In this document: positions 25,911 through 34,492 of the stretch, one piece after another
Numbering within the stretch: the first letter of the stretch is position 1
Layout of the letters: every line of letters begins with the position of its first letter
Origin: Pollutimonas harenae
GTDB taxonomy: Bacteria > Pseudomonadota > Gammaproteobacteria > Burkholderiales > Burkholderiaceae_B
Length of the DNA stretch: 64,000 bases
Reading direction: 5' to 3'
Assembly: GCF_004153685.1 (NCBI RefSeq)
Contig: NZ_SDQD01000001.1
Coordinates: 806,001-870,000, forward strand
The notes under the pieces: generated by a model
Databases searched by the model: none
Told to the model about the DNA's origin: nothing
The model's input: the letters and a program-made list of their open reading frames with translations, nothing else
Program-made: the position numbers and the translations under genes

Positions 25911-26885
25911 ATGATTAAAAGTATTGCTGCAACAATCTGTCTGGTTTTGGCCCACATCACAGCCTTCGCCGATAGCGCCCCGGAAACCTACCCTGAAAAA
26001 CCTGTAAGGTTTCTAGTCCCGTATACCCCTGGCGGCAACGCAGATATGATCGTGCGCTTACTGGCTAACCGATTGAGCGGAATGTGGAATCAGTCTGTTG
26101 TTGTAGAAAACAAGCCGGGAGCATCTGGAACGATTGCAGTAAACGAGGTGGCCAAAGCCGCAGCTGACGGCTACACCATGGTTCTTGGTGCTGCTGGGAA
26201 TCTGGTTGTCGCCCATAAGCTTATAAAAGACCTTCCCTATGATGTCTTGCAAGATCTGAAGCCGGTCACCTTGGTTGCGGCTCCTCCATTTGTATTAGTC
26301 ACCTCACAAGAGTCCAGGTTCAAGAATGTTCAGGACTTGCTGCAGTACGCGCAGCAGCACCCGGGTGAAGTGACATATGGATCTGCAGGTGTTGGATCTG
26401 CGAACCATTTGTCTGGTGAGATGCTCGGACTGTTGAAGAACGTCGAGATGATGCACGTCGCGTATAAGGGAATGGGGCCGGCCATCAATGATCTCATCGG
26501 GGGGCGCACTGATTTTGCATTTGCGCCTATTCCTCTTGTTCTTCCGCAGATTGAAGCTGGCAAGCTTAGGGCCTTGGGTGTGACGGGCCGTGCTCGCAGC
26601 AAAGTCCTGGCAGACGTGCCGACAGTAGCCGAGTCCGGTGTTAAGGATTTTGAAAGTGGTGCATGGTTTGCGGTGATGGTGCCGGACGATACGCCAGACG
26701 CGATTGTGAACAAGCTAAATGCTGATATTAAAGCCGCGCTGCAGGACAAGGAGGTTATACAGAAATTGGCAGCAGAAGGTGCTGACCCAATTGGTAATTC
26801 TCCCGAAGAGGCTTTGGTGTCTCTTAATGCTGAAATGAAGAAATGGGGTGACCTGATAGAAAAGCTGAAGTTACAACCTAACTAG
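25911..26885 (+). CDS. Bug-family (tripartite tricarboxylate transporter) solute receptor
   Basis: 324 residues with a Sec signal (MIKSIAATICLVLAHITAFA). Typical Bug motifs follow: YPEKPVRFLVPYTPGGNADMI, VVVENKPGASGTIAVNEVAKA, DGYTMVLG, VTYGSAGVGSANHLSGE and ADVPTVAESGV. It would bind an organic acid in the periplasm. No TctA/TctB membrane genes are present, as is usual for the expanded orphan Bug receptors of Alcaligenaceae. The following dioxygenase and FAH hydrolase suggest it captures the substrate that those enzymes degrade, or senses it. Confidence 0.88.
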   Translation: MIKSIAATICLVLAHITAFADSAPETYPEKPVRFLVPYTPGGNADMIVRLLANRLSGMWNQSVVVENKPGASGTIAVNEVAKAAADGYTMVLGAAGNLVVAHKLIKDLPYDVLQDLKPVTLVAAPPFVLVTSQESRFKNVQDLLQYAQQHPGEVTYGSAGVGSANHLSGEMLGLLKNVEMMHVAYKGMGPAINDLIGGRTDFAFAPIPLVLPQIEAGKLRALGVTGRARSKVLADVPTVAESGVKDFESGAWFAVMVPDDTPDAIVNKLNADIKAALQDKEVIQKLAAEGADPIGNSPEEALVSLNAEMKKWGDLIEKLKLQPN

Positions 26886-26961
26886 GAGCCTTTGGTGCTG
26901 CGGTGCGCATACGTTCCTCGGCATTCGCCTGGATGCATTCAAAAGTCATAGAGAGATAAGC

Positions 26962-28035
26962 ATGAATGAAATTGTGAATGAAGTAGGTGCCTTGCCTATT
27001 TTTCAGAATGAGCAAGCGTGGCGTGGCCCACAGCTCAAGCAATCACCGCAGGAGTGGACTCATCATCTCACGAAGGATGAATTGGCTGCATTGGATATCA
27101 TCATCCACCACGTTGAAGCAAGCGGCAAAGACCTTGTTGACGTGAAAGTTGGGGATTTACCAGAGTTGGATCGATTGGAACCTTTGTCAAAGAAAATAAA
27201 AAGTTCTGTCCTTTATGGACGTGGCTTGATTCTATTGCGAGGTTTACCTGTTCACCAGTATTCATATCGGCAATCTGCAACTGCATATTGGGCGTTGGGG
27301 CTGGTGTTGGGCGTGCCGGTATCGCAAAACGGCAAAGGTCACGTGCTCGGCCATGTTGCCAACCTGGGTTTGGACTATGCAGACCCGGCAGTGCGAGGAT
27401 ACCAGACCTCACATCGGCTTCCTTATCATACGGATTCGTCGGACATGGTCGGGCTATTATGTCTGCGGCCTGCAAAATCTGGCGGGCTATCATCAGTGGT
27501 AAGTTCCACGACTGTTTGGAATGAATTGGTATCCAAGCATCCTGAACAAGCACGTGTATTGCTTGGTGATTTTCATCGTACCCGGTGGGGTGAGATCCCG
27601 GCAGGTCAGTTACCTTATTCTTCCAGCCCGGTTTTCGTTTCATTCAAGAATCGTATGTACGCAAACTATGTACGCAGCGGTATCAGGAAAGCACAGCTTT
27701 TAGAGGAAGTTCCAAGACTGACCGAAGAGCAAAATGAAGCGTTAGATTGTCTGGATGCCATGACTTGCAATCCGGATTTATATTTGGACATGGAGTTTTT
27801 GCCAGGAGATATTCAACTTCTTTCTAATTTTTCTATATTTCATTCACGGACGGCCTATGAAGATTGGCCCGAACCCGAACAGCGCCGCCACTTACTGAGG
27901 CTCTGGTTGGCTTGTGAAGACGGTCCGGAAATTCCGGAACCTTTATTGCGACGTAATGGTGTCACCACAAATGGTCGTCCAAATGGGATAGAGGTGCCGG
28001 GCGTGAGGCTGAATGCGCCTATGGAGCCGGCCTAG
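26962..28035 (+). CDS. TauD/TfdA-family Fe(II)-dependent dioxygenase
   Basis: 357 residues. The metal-binding triad is visible as H156 and D158 in YHTDSSD and H294 in FSIFHSRTAYED; the 2-oxoglutarate-binding arginine is probably in RRHLLRLWLA. IKSSVLYGRGLILLRGLPV and the GHVLGHVANLG region match the family. Enzymes of this type hydroxylate or cleave small acids using 2-oxoglutarate. The substrate is unknown. It lies in a Bug receptor-dioxygenase-FAH hydrolase operon with a divergent LysR gene. The DNA is AT-richer than the flanking regions, consistent with transfer. Confidence 0.82.
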   Translation: MNEIVNEVGALPIFQNEQAWRGPQLKQSPQEWTHHLTKDELAALDIIIHHVEASGKDLVDVKVGDLPELDRLEPLSKKIKSSVLYGRGLILLRGLPVHQYSYRQSATAYWALGLVLGVPVSQNGKGHVLGHVANLGLDYADPAVRGYQTSHRLPYHTDSSDMVGLLCLRPAKSGGLSSVVSSTTVWNELVSKHPEQARVLLGDFHRTRWGEIPAGQLPYSSSPVFVSFKNRMYANYVRSGIRKAQLLEEVPRLTEEQNEALDCLDAMTCNPDLYLDMEFLPGDIQLLSNFSIFHSRTAYEDWPEPEQRRHLLRLWLACEDGPEIPEPLLRRNGVTTNGRPNGIEVPGVRLNAPMEPA

Positions 28036-28055
28036 CTGGTGGATAAGGAAATACC

Positions 28056-28976
28056 ATGAAGCTGCTCACATTCTCTCGTACAGGGCAACAGTCTCGGCTG
28101 GGGCTAATGCTAGAAGGTCAAATCCTTGACGTTAGTTCTGCCTGGAACGTTGTAGAGCATCCGCTACAAGGAAGCCCCGCGCCGACATCTGTCCTGGATG
28201 TGATTCGAGCAGGGCACTCTTGTATGGATGCCCTGGCCTTACTTCAAAACGCAGCCAGACACAGGCCCGAATGTTGCGTAGATGCAGATGAGGTTACTTT
28301 TCTGCCGCCAATACCCCAGCCGCCCAAAAACGTGATTTGCGTAGGACGAAATTACAAAGCGCATATTGTTGAAAGCAATCTTGCGAGAGGGAGGGCTGCA
28401 GAAGATTTTCCGAAAGCAATCGAACTTTTTACCAAACCCGCTACTACGCTGGTAGGACACAAGCAGGCGGTTAGCAGGCATGCGGCGCATACGGCCATAC
28501 TCGACTACGAGATTGAACTGGGTGTGGTGATTGGCAAAGAGGGGAGCAATATAGACCCCGCCGATGCCATGAAATATATATTTGGCTACACCATAGTCAA
28601 TGATATTACTGCGCGCGATCTACAAGCGCTTCATGGTCAGTGGTTTAAGGGAAAGTCACTGGATGGTACTTGCCCTATGGGGCCAGTCGTAGTGACAAAA
28701 GATGAGTTGTTAGATGCGGGTAAGCTGGATCTAGTGTTGTCGGTTAACGGAGAGGTCAGGCAGTCGTCCAATACCTCTGATCTCCTTTTCGACATTCCCC
28801 AGATCATCTCTCAGGTCTCGGCTGGTCTGACTCTGCAGGCTGGTGATATTATCGCTACAGGCACGCCGTCCGGTGTCGGCTTTGCCATGACACCGCCAAT
28901 ATCACTCGAGAGCGGTGATCTGATTTCAGCGCGAATACATGGTATCGGAGAGCTGCTGACCACCATAGCCCGATAA
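28056..28976 (+). CDS. Fumarylacetoacetate hydrolase (FAH) family protein
   Basis: 306 residues, YisK/FAHD1-like. Metal and fold motifs are PKNVICVGRNYKAH, LDYEIELGVVIGKEG with acidic ligands, VNDITARDLQ, KSLDGTCPMGPVVV and the C-terminal ATGTPSGVGFAM. Members hydrolyse C-C bonds of acylpyruvates or decarboxylate oxaloacetate and related diacids. It follows the dioxygenase after 20 bases, so it probably acts on its product or a downstream ring-cleavage product. The exact reaction is unknown. Confidence 0.85.
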   Translation: MKLLTFSRTGQQSRLGLMLEGQILDVSSAWNVVEHPLQGSPAPTSVLDVIRAGHSCMDALALLQNAARHRPECCVDADEVTFLPPIPQPPKNVICVGRNYKAHIVESNLARGRAAEDFPKAIELFTKPATTLVGHKQAVSRHAAHTAILDYEIELGVVIGKEGSNIDPADAMKYIFGYTIVNDITARDLQALHGQWFKGKSLDGTCPMGPVVVTKDELLDAGKLDLVLSVNGEVRQSSNTSDLLFDIPQIISQVSAGLTLQAGDIIATGTPSGVGFAMTPPISLESGDLISARIHGIGELLTTIAR

Positions 28977-29250
28977 AAAAGGCAGAAGGACTACTGTTTG
29001 GCCTTTTGCTACATCGCCGCCAATCGCAATTGCAGCAGGAGGCGCGGCAATCAAACTACGTAACTCAAAGATCCGGTTCGACAGACTGCTAGATGATGCG
29101 TGAGTGCGAAGATGAAATAAAGACATTGCTTTTGTGCGGTAAGTGAAGCCGACAAAGTGTGCGTTTGCCTCAGACATGGAGTAGGGATGCATGATGATGC
29201 ATATCGTGTCATAGTTGGTTTATATACTGTCTTTTTTGTTGGTGGCAAAC
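28977..29250. other. Intergenic region before amn
   Basis: Gap of 274 bases and right edge of the AT-richer block. A weak hairpin AAAAGGC (28977-28983) / GCCTTTT (29001-29007) could terminate the catabolic operon. ATGCAT occurs twice, 4 bases apart, near 29188-29203. A possible -10 (TATACT, 29223-29228) lies 22 bases before the amn start; no clear -35 is seen. I find no gene here. Confidence 0.35.
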
Positions 29251-30750
29251 ATGTCTGATTCGTCTGATTCCATATCTTCCACGCTGTTGCCGCCCGTCAT
29301 GCCGTTTACGGCATTCACCGATGCCAGGGCGGCGGTAGAGCGTCTGGTCGAAATCTACGCCCGGAATACGGCTTTCATACGTGATGCGTTTTCCGAATAT
29401 GCCCAGGGCCGCCTGACCGGCAGGCGAGCGCGGGCCTATTATCCGGCTATCCGTATCAAGGTCAGTACTTACCAGGAGGTTGACAGCCGCCTGTCGTATG
29501 GCCATGTGGTCGAGCCGGGGACATACATGACGACGGTGACCCAGCCGGCCCTGTATTTTGATTATCTGCTTGAGCAGATCGGGTTACTGATCAAGAACCA
29601 CAGCGTGCCGGTGGAGATCGGCGAGTCCGATATGCCCATCCCTCTGCATTTCTCATTTGCCGACGGGCAGTATGTGGAAAGCGTTTATTCCGACACATTG
29701 CTGGGCGGCTCGCTGCGCGACAGCTTCGATGTCCCCGATCTGGCCGTAACCGATGATGCCATTGTCAATGGCACCTGGCAGGGGCGAACGGGCGAGCCTT
29801 TGCCCCTGGCACCCTTTACCGCGCCGCGGGTCGACTATTCCCTGCACAGACTGCAGCATTACACGGCCACGGCACCCGAGCACTTCCAGAACTTCGTGCT
29901 GTTCACCAATTATCAGTTCTATGTGGACGAGTTCTGCCAATGGGCCAAGGAAACTCTGGCTCAGGGCGAGGGCGGTTATACGGCGCTCGTCGAACCGGGC
30001 AATGTGGTCACGCGCGCGGGTCCGGATGCCGAACGCAGCGGCTTGCCGCTGATGCGTGCTCCCCAGATGCCTTCTTACCATTTGGTGCGCGAGAATCACA
30101 AGGGCATCACCCTGATCAATATCGGTGTGGGTCCTTCCAATGCCAAGACCATCACCGACCATGTGGCGGTGTTGCGGCCCTCGGCCTGGCTGATGCTGGG
30201 TCATTGCGCCGGTCTGCGTACCACCCAGCGCCTGGGTGATTATGTGCTGGCCCACGGTTATGTGCGGCAGGATCACGTACTGGACGCCGATCTGCCCACC
30301 TGGGTGCCGGTACCGCCACTGGCGGAAATCCAGGTGGCACTGGAGCAGGCCGTGGCCGATGTGTCGGGCCTGTCGGGATGGGAGCTCAAGAAGATCATGC
30401 GTACCGGTACGGTGGCTTCCATCGACAATCGCAATTGGGAGTTGCGTGACCACGACGAGCCGGTGCGGCAGCTATCGCAATCGCGTGCCATTGCGCTCGA
30501 TATGGAGTCGGCGACCATTGCCGCCAATGGCTTTCGCTTTCGGGTACCTTATGGCACCTTGTTGTGTGTATCTGACAAGCCCTTGCATGGTGAACTGAAG
30601 TTGCCTGGCATGGCCAGCGACTTTTACCGTACTCAAGTTGGTCAGCACTTGCATATAGGTATTCAGGCGCTCGAGTTGTTGCGTGATATGCCGCGCGAAC
30701 GCCTGCATTCGCGCAAGCTGCGCAGCTTTATCGAAACCGCCTTCAAATAG
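29251..30750 (+). CDS. amn: AMP nucleosidase
   Basis: 499 residues from MSDSSD. It hydrolyses AMP to adenine and ribose 5-phosphate. The long N-terminal domain (RLTGRRARAYYPAIRIKVSTYQ, YGHVVEPGTYMTTVTQP) and the C-terminal nucleoside-phosphorylase fold (ITLINIGVGPSNAKTITDHVAVLRPSAWLMLGHCAGLR, IALDMESATIAANGFRFRVPYGTLLCVSDKP) are characteristic of Amn. Length compares with 484 in E. coli. A start at 29215 would precede the GGTGG ribosome site. The next gene is a nucleoside deoxyribosyltransferase-like enzyme, giving a small nucleotide-salvage pair. Confidence 0.93.
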   Translation: MSDSSDSISSTLLPPVMPFTAFTDARAAVERLVEIYARNTAFIRDAFSEYAQGRLTGRRARAYYPAIRIKVSTYQEVDSRLSYGHVVEPGTYMTTVTQPALYFDYLLEQIGLLIKNHSVPVEIGESDMPIPLHFSFADGQYVESVYSDTLLGGSLRDSFDVPDLAVTDDAIVNGTWQGRTGEPLPLAPFTAPRVDYSLHRLQHYTATAPEHFQNFVLFTNYQFYVDEFCQWAKETLAQGEGGYTALVEPGNVVTRAGPDAERSGLPLMRAPQMPSYHLVRENHKGITLINIGVGPSNAKTITDHVAVLRPSAWLMLGHCAGLRTTQRLGDYVLAHGYVRQDHVLDADLPTWVPVPPLAEIQVALEQAVADVSGLSGWELKKIMRTGTVASIDNRNWELRDHDEPVRQLSQSRAIALDMESATIAANGFRFRVPYGTLLCVSDKPLHGELKLPGMASDFYRTQVGQHLHIGIQALELLRDMPRERLHSRKLRSFIETAFK

Positions 30751-30800
30751 CTTGCGAGGCCGTCCCCTTCTTTTGGGTGGAGACTGGCCCTGGAGAGATC

Positions 30801-31298
30801 ATGAAATCCATATATCTGGCCGGCTTTGACGTATTCCGGCCTGACGCCCGGCAATGGGGTGACACTTTAAAGGTTTTGTGCAGCAAGTATGGTTTTATGG
30901 GCCTGTATCCGCTGGACAACCAGGCGCCCAGGAATCTGAGCGGGCCGGAGTTGGCACTGTGGATCTATCGGGCCAATATTGGACTGATTGAGCAGGCCGA
31001 TATGGTGGCGGCAAATGTCAATGCCTTTCGGGGTGCAGAGCCTGATTCGGGCACGGCTTTCGAGGTGGGCTATGCTGCGGCGCTGGGTAAGCCGGTGTGG
31101 GTGTATACGGATGATGCCCGGCCGCTGATCAAGCAAGTACCGGTGGTTCGGTCGCCAGGCAGTCCGGTGTATACAGATACTCAGGGGTATACCGTGGAGG
31201 ATTTTGGGCTGAACCTGAATTTGATGATTGCCTGCAGTGCGCAGGTGGTGATTGGGTCGGTGGAGGACTGCCTGAGTGAGATGTCGGAGCATGCCTGA
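30801..31298 (+). CDS. Nucleoside 2-deoxyribosyltransferase-like protein
   Basis: 165 residues. The family pattern is visible: an N-terminal strand KSIYLAGFDVFRPDA, a central IYRANIGLIEQADMVAANVN, and the catalytic-glutamate motif PDSGTAFEVGYAAALGKPV. Related proteins transfer deoxyribose between bases or hydrolyse deoxynucleoside monophosphates (DNPH1/Rcl group). GGAG lies 5 bases before the ATG. It is 50 bases downstream of amn and likely co-transcribed, which suggests base/nucleotide salvage; the true substrate is unknown. Confidence 0.82.
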   Translation: MKSIYLAGFDVFRPDARQWGDTLKVLCSKYGFMGLYPLDNQAPRNLSGPELALWIYRANIGLIEQADMVAANVNAFRGAEPDSGTAFEVGYAAALGKPVWVYTDDARPLIKQVPVVRSPGSPVYTDTQGYTVEDFGLNLNLMIACSAQVVIGSVEDCLSEMSEHA

Positions 31299-31384
31299 TG
31301 GCTGTCGCGTGTATGGGAAGCAATGCCAATTGAGTTCGCTGTATTTGCTTGCTAAGACGGCCTGGCAGGTGTTGCCGAGCAGAC

Positions 31385-31414
31385 AAATAAAAAAGGAACG
31401 GCGAACCGTTCCTT
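31385..31414 (-). terminator. Intrinsic terminator of the dctQMP operon
   Basis: Stem AAGGAACGG (31393-31401) and CCGTTCCTT (31406-31414) with loop CGAA. Read on the minus strand it is followed by a run of six T and ATTTG, the classic intrinsic form. It lies 39 bases past the dctP stop. Confidence 0.85.
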
Positions 31415-31452
31415 AAAAAGTCAGCAGGGTTTAACCCTTGCTGCTTGAGCCC

Positions 31453-32484
31453 TTACTTCTTGCGAGCTTCAATATCTTTCTGGGCCTGGTTGACCAGATC
31501 CTCACCGATGGTCTTCTTCCATTTTTCAAAGACAGGCTTGGTCACCTTAACAAATGCATCGTGCTGCTCTGGCGTCAGGCTGGTAACCGTTACGCCATGG
31601 CTTTCAATGTCTTTCAGCATCGAAGGGTCTTCAGGCGTGACACCCTTGCGAGCAATCACGATTTCCTGTTTGCCGGCTTCGATTGCCGCTTCACGCACAA
31701 TCTTGCGATCTTCTTCCGTCCAGGACTCCCATACATCCTTGTTCACCACGAATACCAGCGGGTCGGCCACATAGTTCCACAGTGTCAGGTACTTTTGTGC
31801 GACGTCGTAGAGCTTGGCGCCAGCGTAAATGGACAGCGGGTTTTCTTGCCCATCCACAGCACCGGTGGCCAGGGCGGGTTGTGCGTCAGCCCAGCTCATT
31901 TGAGTCGGATTTGCGCCCAATGCCGTGAAAGTATCGATATACAGCGGCGAGCCCACCACACGCAGTTTCATGCCCTTCAAGTCTTCCGGTGATTTGACCT
32001 CACGCTTGGAGTTGCTGAGCTGACGATAGCCGTTTTCGCCCCAGGCCAGCGGCACGACGCCTGCTTTTTCAAGGTGCTTGAACAATTGCTTGCCGACTTC
32101 GCCGTGTATCAGAGCATCGATGGCCGCGTAGTCGGGCATCAGGAAGGGCAGAGAGAACAGGTTGAGCTGTTTGACCTGGGGAGACCAGTTGATGGTCGAT
32201 CCGATGGCCATGTCGATCACGCCCTGGCGGATAGCGGTGAATTCGCGCGTCTGGTCGCCCTGTACCAGCGAGGTGCCGGGATAGATTTTGATATTGATGC
32301 GGCCGTCGGTGCGTTCCTTGACCAGCTTGGACCAGATCTCGGCACCCTGGCCCCAGGGGAAGGTGGTGCCCACCACGATGGACAGCTTGTATTCGGATTT
32401 ATAGTCGGCCGCATGCGCGGTGGACGTAGCGGACAGGGCCGCTACGGCGCAGGTAATGGCGCCAAGTAGTGAACGGATTTTCAT
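31453..32484 (-). CDS. dctP: TRAP transporter solute-binding protein (DctP type)
   Basis: 343 residues with a Sec signal (MKIRSLLGAITCAVAAL, cleavage near AHAA-DYKS). Family motifs include IYPGTSLVQGDQTREFTAIRQGVIDMAIGS, LKGMKLRVVGSPLYIDTFTALGANPTQMSW and GAVDGQENPLSIYAGAKLYDVAQKYLTLWNY, with the conserved arginine R in MKLRV that binds a carboxylate. It is the last gene of dctQ-dctM-dctP and has a strong GAGGAGA ribosome site. The substrate is a C4-dicarboxylate or other organic acid, not determinable here. Confidence 0.9.
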   Translation of the reverse strand: MKIRSLLGAITCAVAALSATSTAHAADYKSEYKLSIVVGTTFPWGQGAEIWSKLVKERTDGRINIKIYPGTSLVQGDQTREFTAIRQGVIDMAIGSTINWSPQVKQLNLFSLPFLMPDYAAIDALIHGEVGKQLFKHLEKAGVVPLAWGENGYRQLSNSKREVKSPEDLKGMKLRVVGSPLYIDTFTALGANPTQMSWADAQPALATGAVDGQENPLSIYAGAKLYDVAQKYLTLWNYVADPLVFVVNKDVWESWTEEDRKIVREAAIEAGKQEIVIARKGVTPEDPSMLKDIESHGVTVTSLTPEQHDAFVKVTKPVFEKWKKTIGEDLVNQAQKDIEARKK

Positions 32485-32560
32485 GTGGTCTCCTCGAGAG
32501 GTGTGGTTATGCACGTAAAGGCCGGAGACATCATGTCGCCGGCGAGTTAAGGGGTAATGG

Positions 32561-33859
32561 TTAAAAGCCCAGGTAGCGCGGCAGCCATAAGGCCAGTTCG
32601 GGGAACATGATGACCAGCACCAGTACCAGGAACATGGATAACAGCAGCCACATGACCCATTGCACCGTACTTTCCATGGGTACTTTGGCAATTCGGCAAG
32701 ACACCATGAGATTGACGGCGAGCGGCGGCGTAAACTGCCCTACTGCAACCATGAGTGTCAGGAGCACGCCGAACCAGACGGCATCCCATTGATAAGCCGC
32801 CACAATGGGCATGAGCAAGGGAACAAAAATCAAGAAGATGGAGATGCCGTCAAGAAACATGCCCAGTACGACCAGCAGCACGATCAGCAGGGCCATGACA
32901 CCGTATTCGCCCAGCCCCGAGTTGACGATGGCGTGAGTGATGGGGTCGATGACGCTAAGCGTGGACAAGGCCCATGCAAAGATGCCGGCCAAGGTCACGA
33001 CCAGCATGATGACGGCGGACAGTTCGGCCGCTTCGCGCAGTATGGTGAACAGGTCGCGTATCTTGATGGTGCGATGTATGCACATGCCCACGAAAAGGCC
33101 ATAGAACACTGCTACGACGGCAGCCTCGGTGGGCGTAAAGTAACCCATGCGCATGCCGCCCAGTATGATGACCGGCGCGATCAACCCCCATGAAGCTTCG
33201 AGCAGACTAGGCCAGAAGCGTGGGCGCGGCAAACTGCTTTCAAGGGCGCCCATATTGTGGCGCCGCGCCAGCCAGACGGCCGGTATGATCAGGGCAATGC
33301 CCACCATAATGCCCGGAATCATGCCTGCTGCGAACAGGGCCGGCACCGATGCTTGGGGCACCAGTATGGAATAGACAATGAAAGCAATCGAGGGCGGAAT
33401 CAGGATGTCGGTTGATGCGCCGGCTGCCACAATACTGGCTGAAAACGGCTTGGGATAGCCCGCCCGAGTCATGGCACCTATCATTACGGCGCCTACGGCG
33501 GCCGCACACGCAGGCCCTGAACCCGAAATACCGCCCAGGAACATGGCTACGGCGATTGCCACCAGCGGCAGCATGCCGGGGCCACGGCCGACGATGGCAA
33601 TGGCGAAGTTGACGAGTCGGCTGGCGACGCCCGAGCGGTCGAAAATAGACCCCACCAGGACAAACATGGGGATAGCCAGCAAGGGATATTTGGCCAGGCC
33701 GGCGTAAAAGCTTTGCGGCACCGCCAGCAGGCCGAACCAGTGGGTATCCAGGTTGGACATTACTATGGACAGCGTGCCCGCGATGCCCAGGGCGACGCCC
33801 ACGGGCATGCCAATGACCATGAGCACGACAAAGACAATGAACAGCGTAGCGACGATCAT
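32561..33859 (-). CDS. dctM: TRAP transporter large permease (DctM type)
   Basis: 432 residues, about twelve hydrophobic segments. Family landmarks are MPVGVALGIAGTLSI, LLAIPMFVLVGSIFDRSGVASRLVNFA, GGISGSGPACAAAVGAVMI, YPKPFSASIVAAGASTDILIPPSIAFIVYS and GYFTPTEAAVVAVFYGL. It transports the solute by Na+ symport together with the small subunit. The ATG shares four bases (ATGA) with the dctQ stop, which implies translational coupling; a longer N-terminus from 33949 is not family-like. Confidence 0.92.
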   Translation of the reverse strand: MIVATLFIVFVVLMVIGMPVGVALGIAGTLSIVMSNLDTHWFGLLAVPQSFYAGLAKYPLLAIPMFVLVGSIFDRSGVASRLVNFAIAIVGRGPGMLPLVAIAVAMFLGGISGSGPACAAAVGAVMIGAMTRAGYPKPFSASIVAAGASTDILIPPSIAFIVYSILVPQASVPALFAAGMIPGIMVGIALIIPAVWLARRHNMGALESSLPRPRFWPSLLEASWGLIAPVIILGGMRMGYFTPTEAAVVAVFYGLFVGMCIHRTIKIRDLFTILREAAELSAVIMLVVTLAGIFAWALSTLSVIDPITHAIVNSGLGEYGVMALLIVLLVVLGMFLDGISIFLIFVPLLMPIVAAYQWDAVWFGVLLTLMVAVGQFTPPLAVNLMVSCRIAKVPMESTVQWVMWLLLSMFLVLVLVIMFPELALWLPRYLGF

Positions 33860-34386
33860 GCGGGTTCCCGCAGCAGGCGGCGCAGCATGCCGGCGATCCG
33901 CAGTGAAATGCCAAAAGCCAGCACGGGCATCCACATGGAATACCACCATGTAGGCACACCTATGGCGGGTGAGGTGTCGCCCCAGTTGAATTCATCCAGG
34001 GCCATGCGCGCAGACAGAACGGTCAGCAGTACGAAAAAAGCCAGGACCAGCGAGTAGCTGATCAGCGCCAGTCGGCGGCGACGCCTGGGTGTTCCGCCGT
34101 CGGCGAACAGTTCTATGCGTATATGCTGGTTGCGTACGAAGGCGGTTGCGCCGGCAGTCATGGTCAGTACGATGAGCAGGAAAACCGAGATCTCTTCCGT
34201 CCAGGCAAAGGATTGGTCTGTTGTGTAGCGGACCACCACATTGGCGAAAGTGATGAGCGCCAGTATGGCCAGCACAAGCACCGAGATCCAGTCTTCGATT
34301 TTCAGTGGAACCTTGACGGGCGGATCAACCACCTCGGGTATGACGGGTTCTATAGGCTCTGTGCTGGATGGGTTTGGGGAAGACAT
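33856..34386 (-). CDS. dctQ: TRAP transporter small permease (DctQ type)
   Basis: 176 residues with four membrane helices (WISVLVLAILALITFANVVVRY; the WTEEISVFLLIVLTMTAGA motif is typical of DctQ). A Pro/Glu-rich 35-residue N-terminal extension precedes the first helix. I take the ATG at 34386; an in-frame GTG at 34401 is possible and neither has a clear ribosome site. It is the first gene of the operon and overlaps dctM by four bases. Confidence 0.88.
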   Translation of the reverse strand: MSSPNPSSTEPIEPVIPEVVDPPVKVPLKIEDWISVLVLAILALITFANVVVRYTTDQSFAWTEEISVFLLIVLTMTAGATAFVRNQHIRIELFADGGTPRRRRRLALISYSLVLAFFVLLTVLSARMALDEFNWGDTSPAIGVPTWWYSMWMPVLAFGISLRIAGMLRRLLREPA

Positions 34387-34492
34387 GACGAAAACAGACA
34401 CGGTTGCTTTGATGGAATAGCCAACATGCTAACGTGTCTGCACGATTTTGATAGCCCGGGGTTTCCCGCGCTTGGGCATCCCGGTTTGTGGG

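Noticed and set aside
24797-28976. Genomic island with integrase or insertion sequence
   Set aside because: Base composition suggests transfer, but no transposase, integrase, tRNA end or flanking direct repeat is visible, so I do not call a mobile element.
31422-31443. Second hairpin just after the dctP terminator (CAGCAGGGTT/AACCCTTGCTG)
   Set aside because: Only a five-base central stem pairs without a bulge and there is no T-run; the neighbouring hairpin at 31393-31414 explains termination better.
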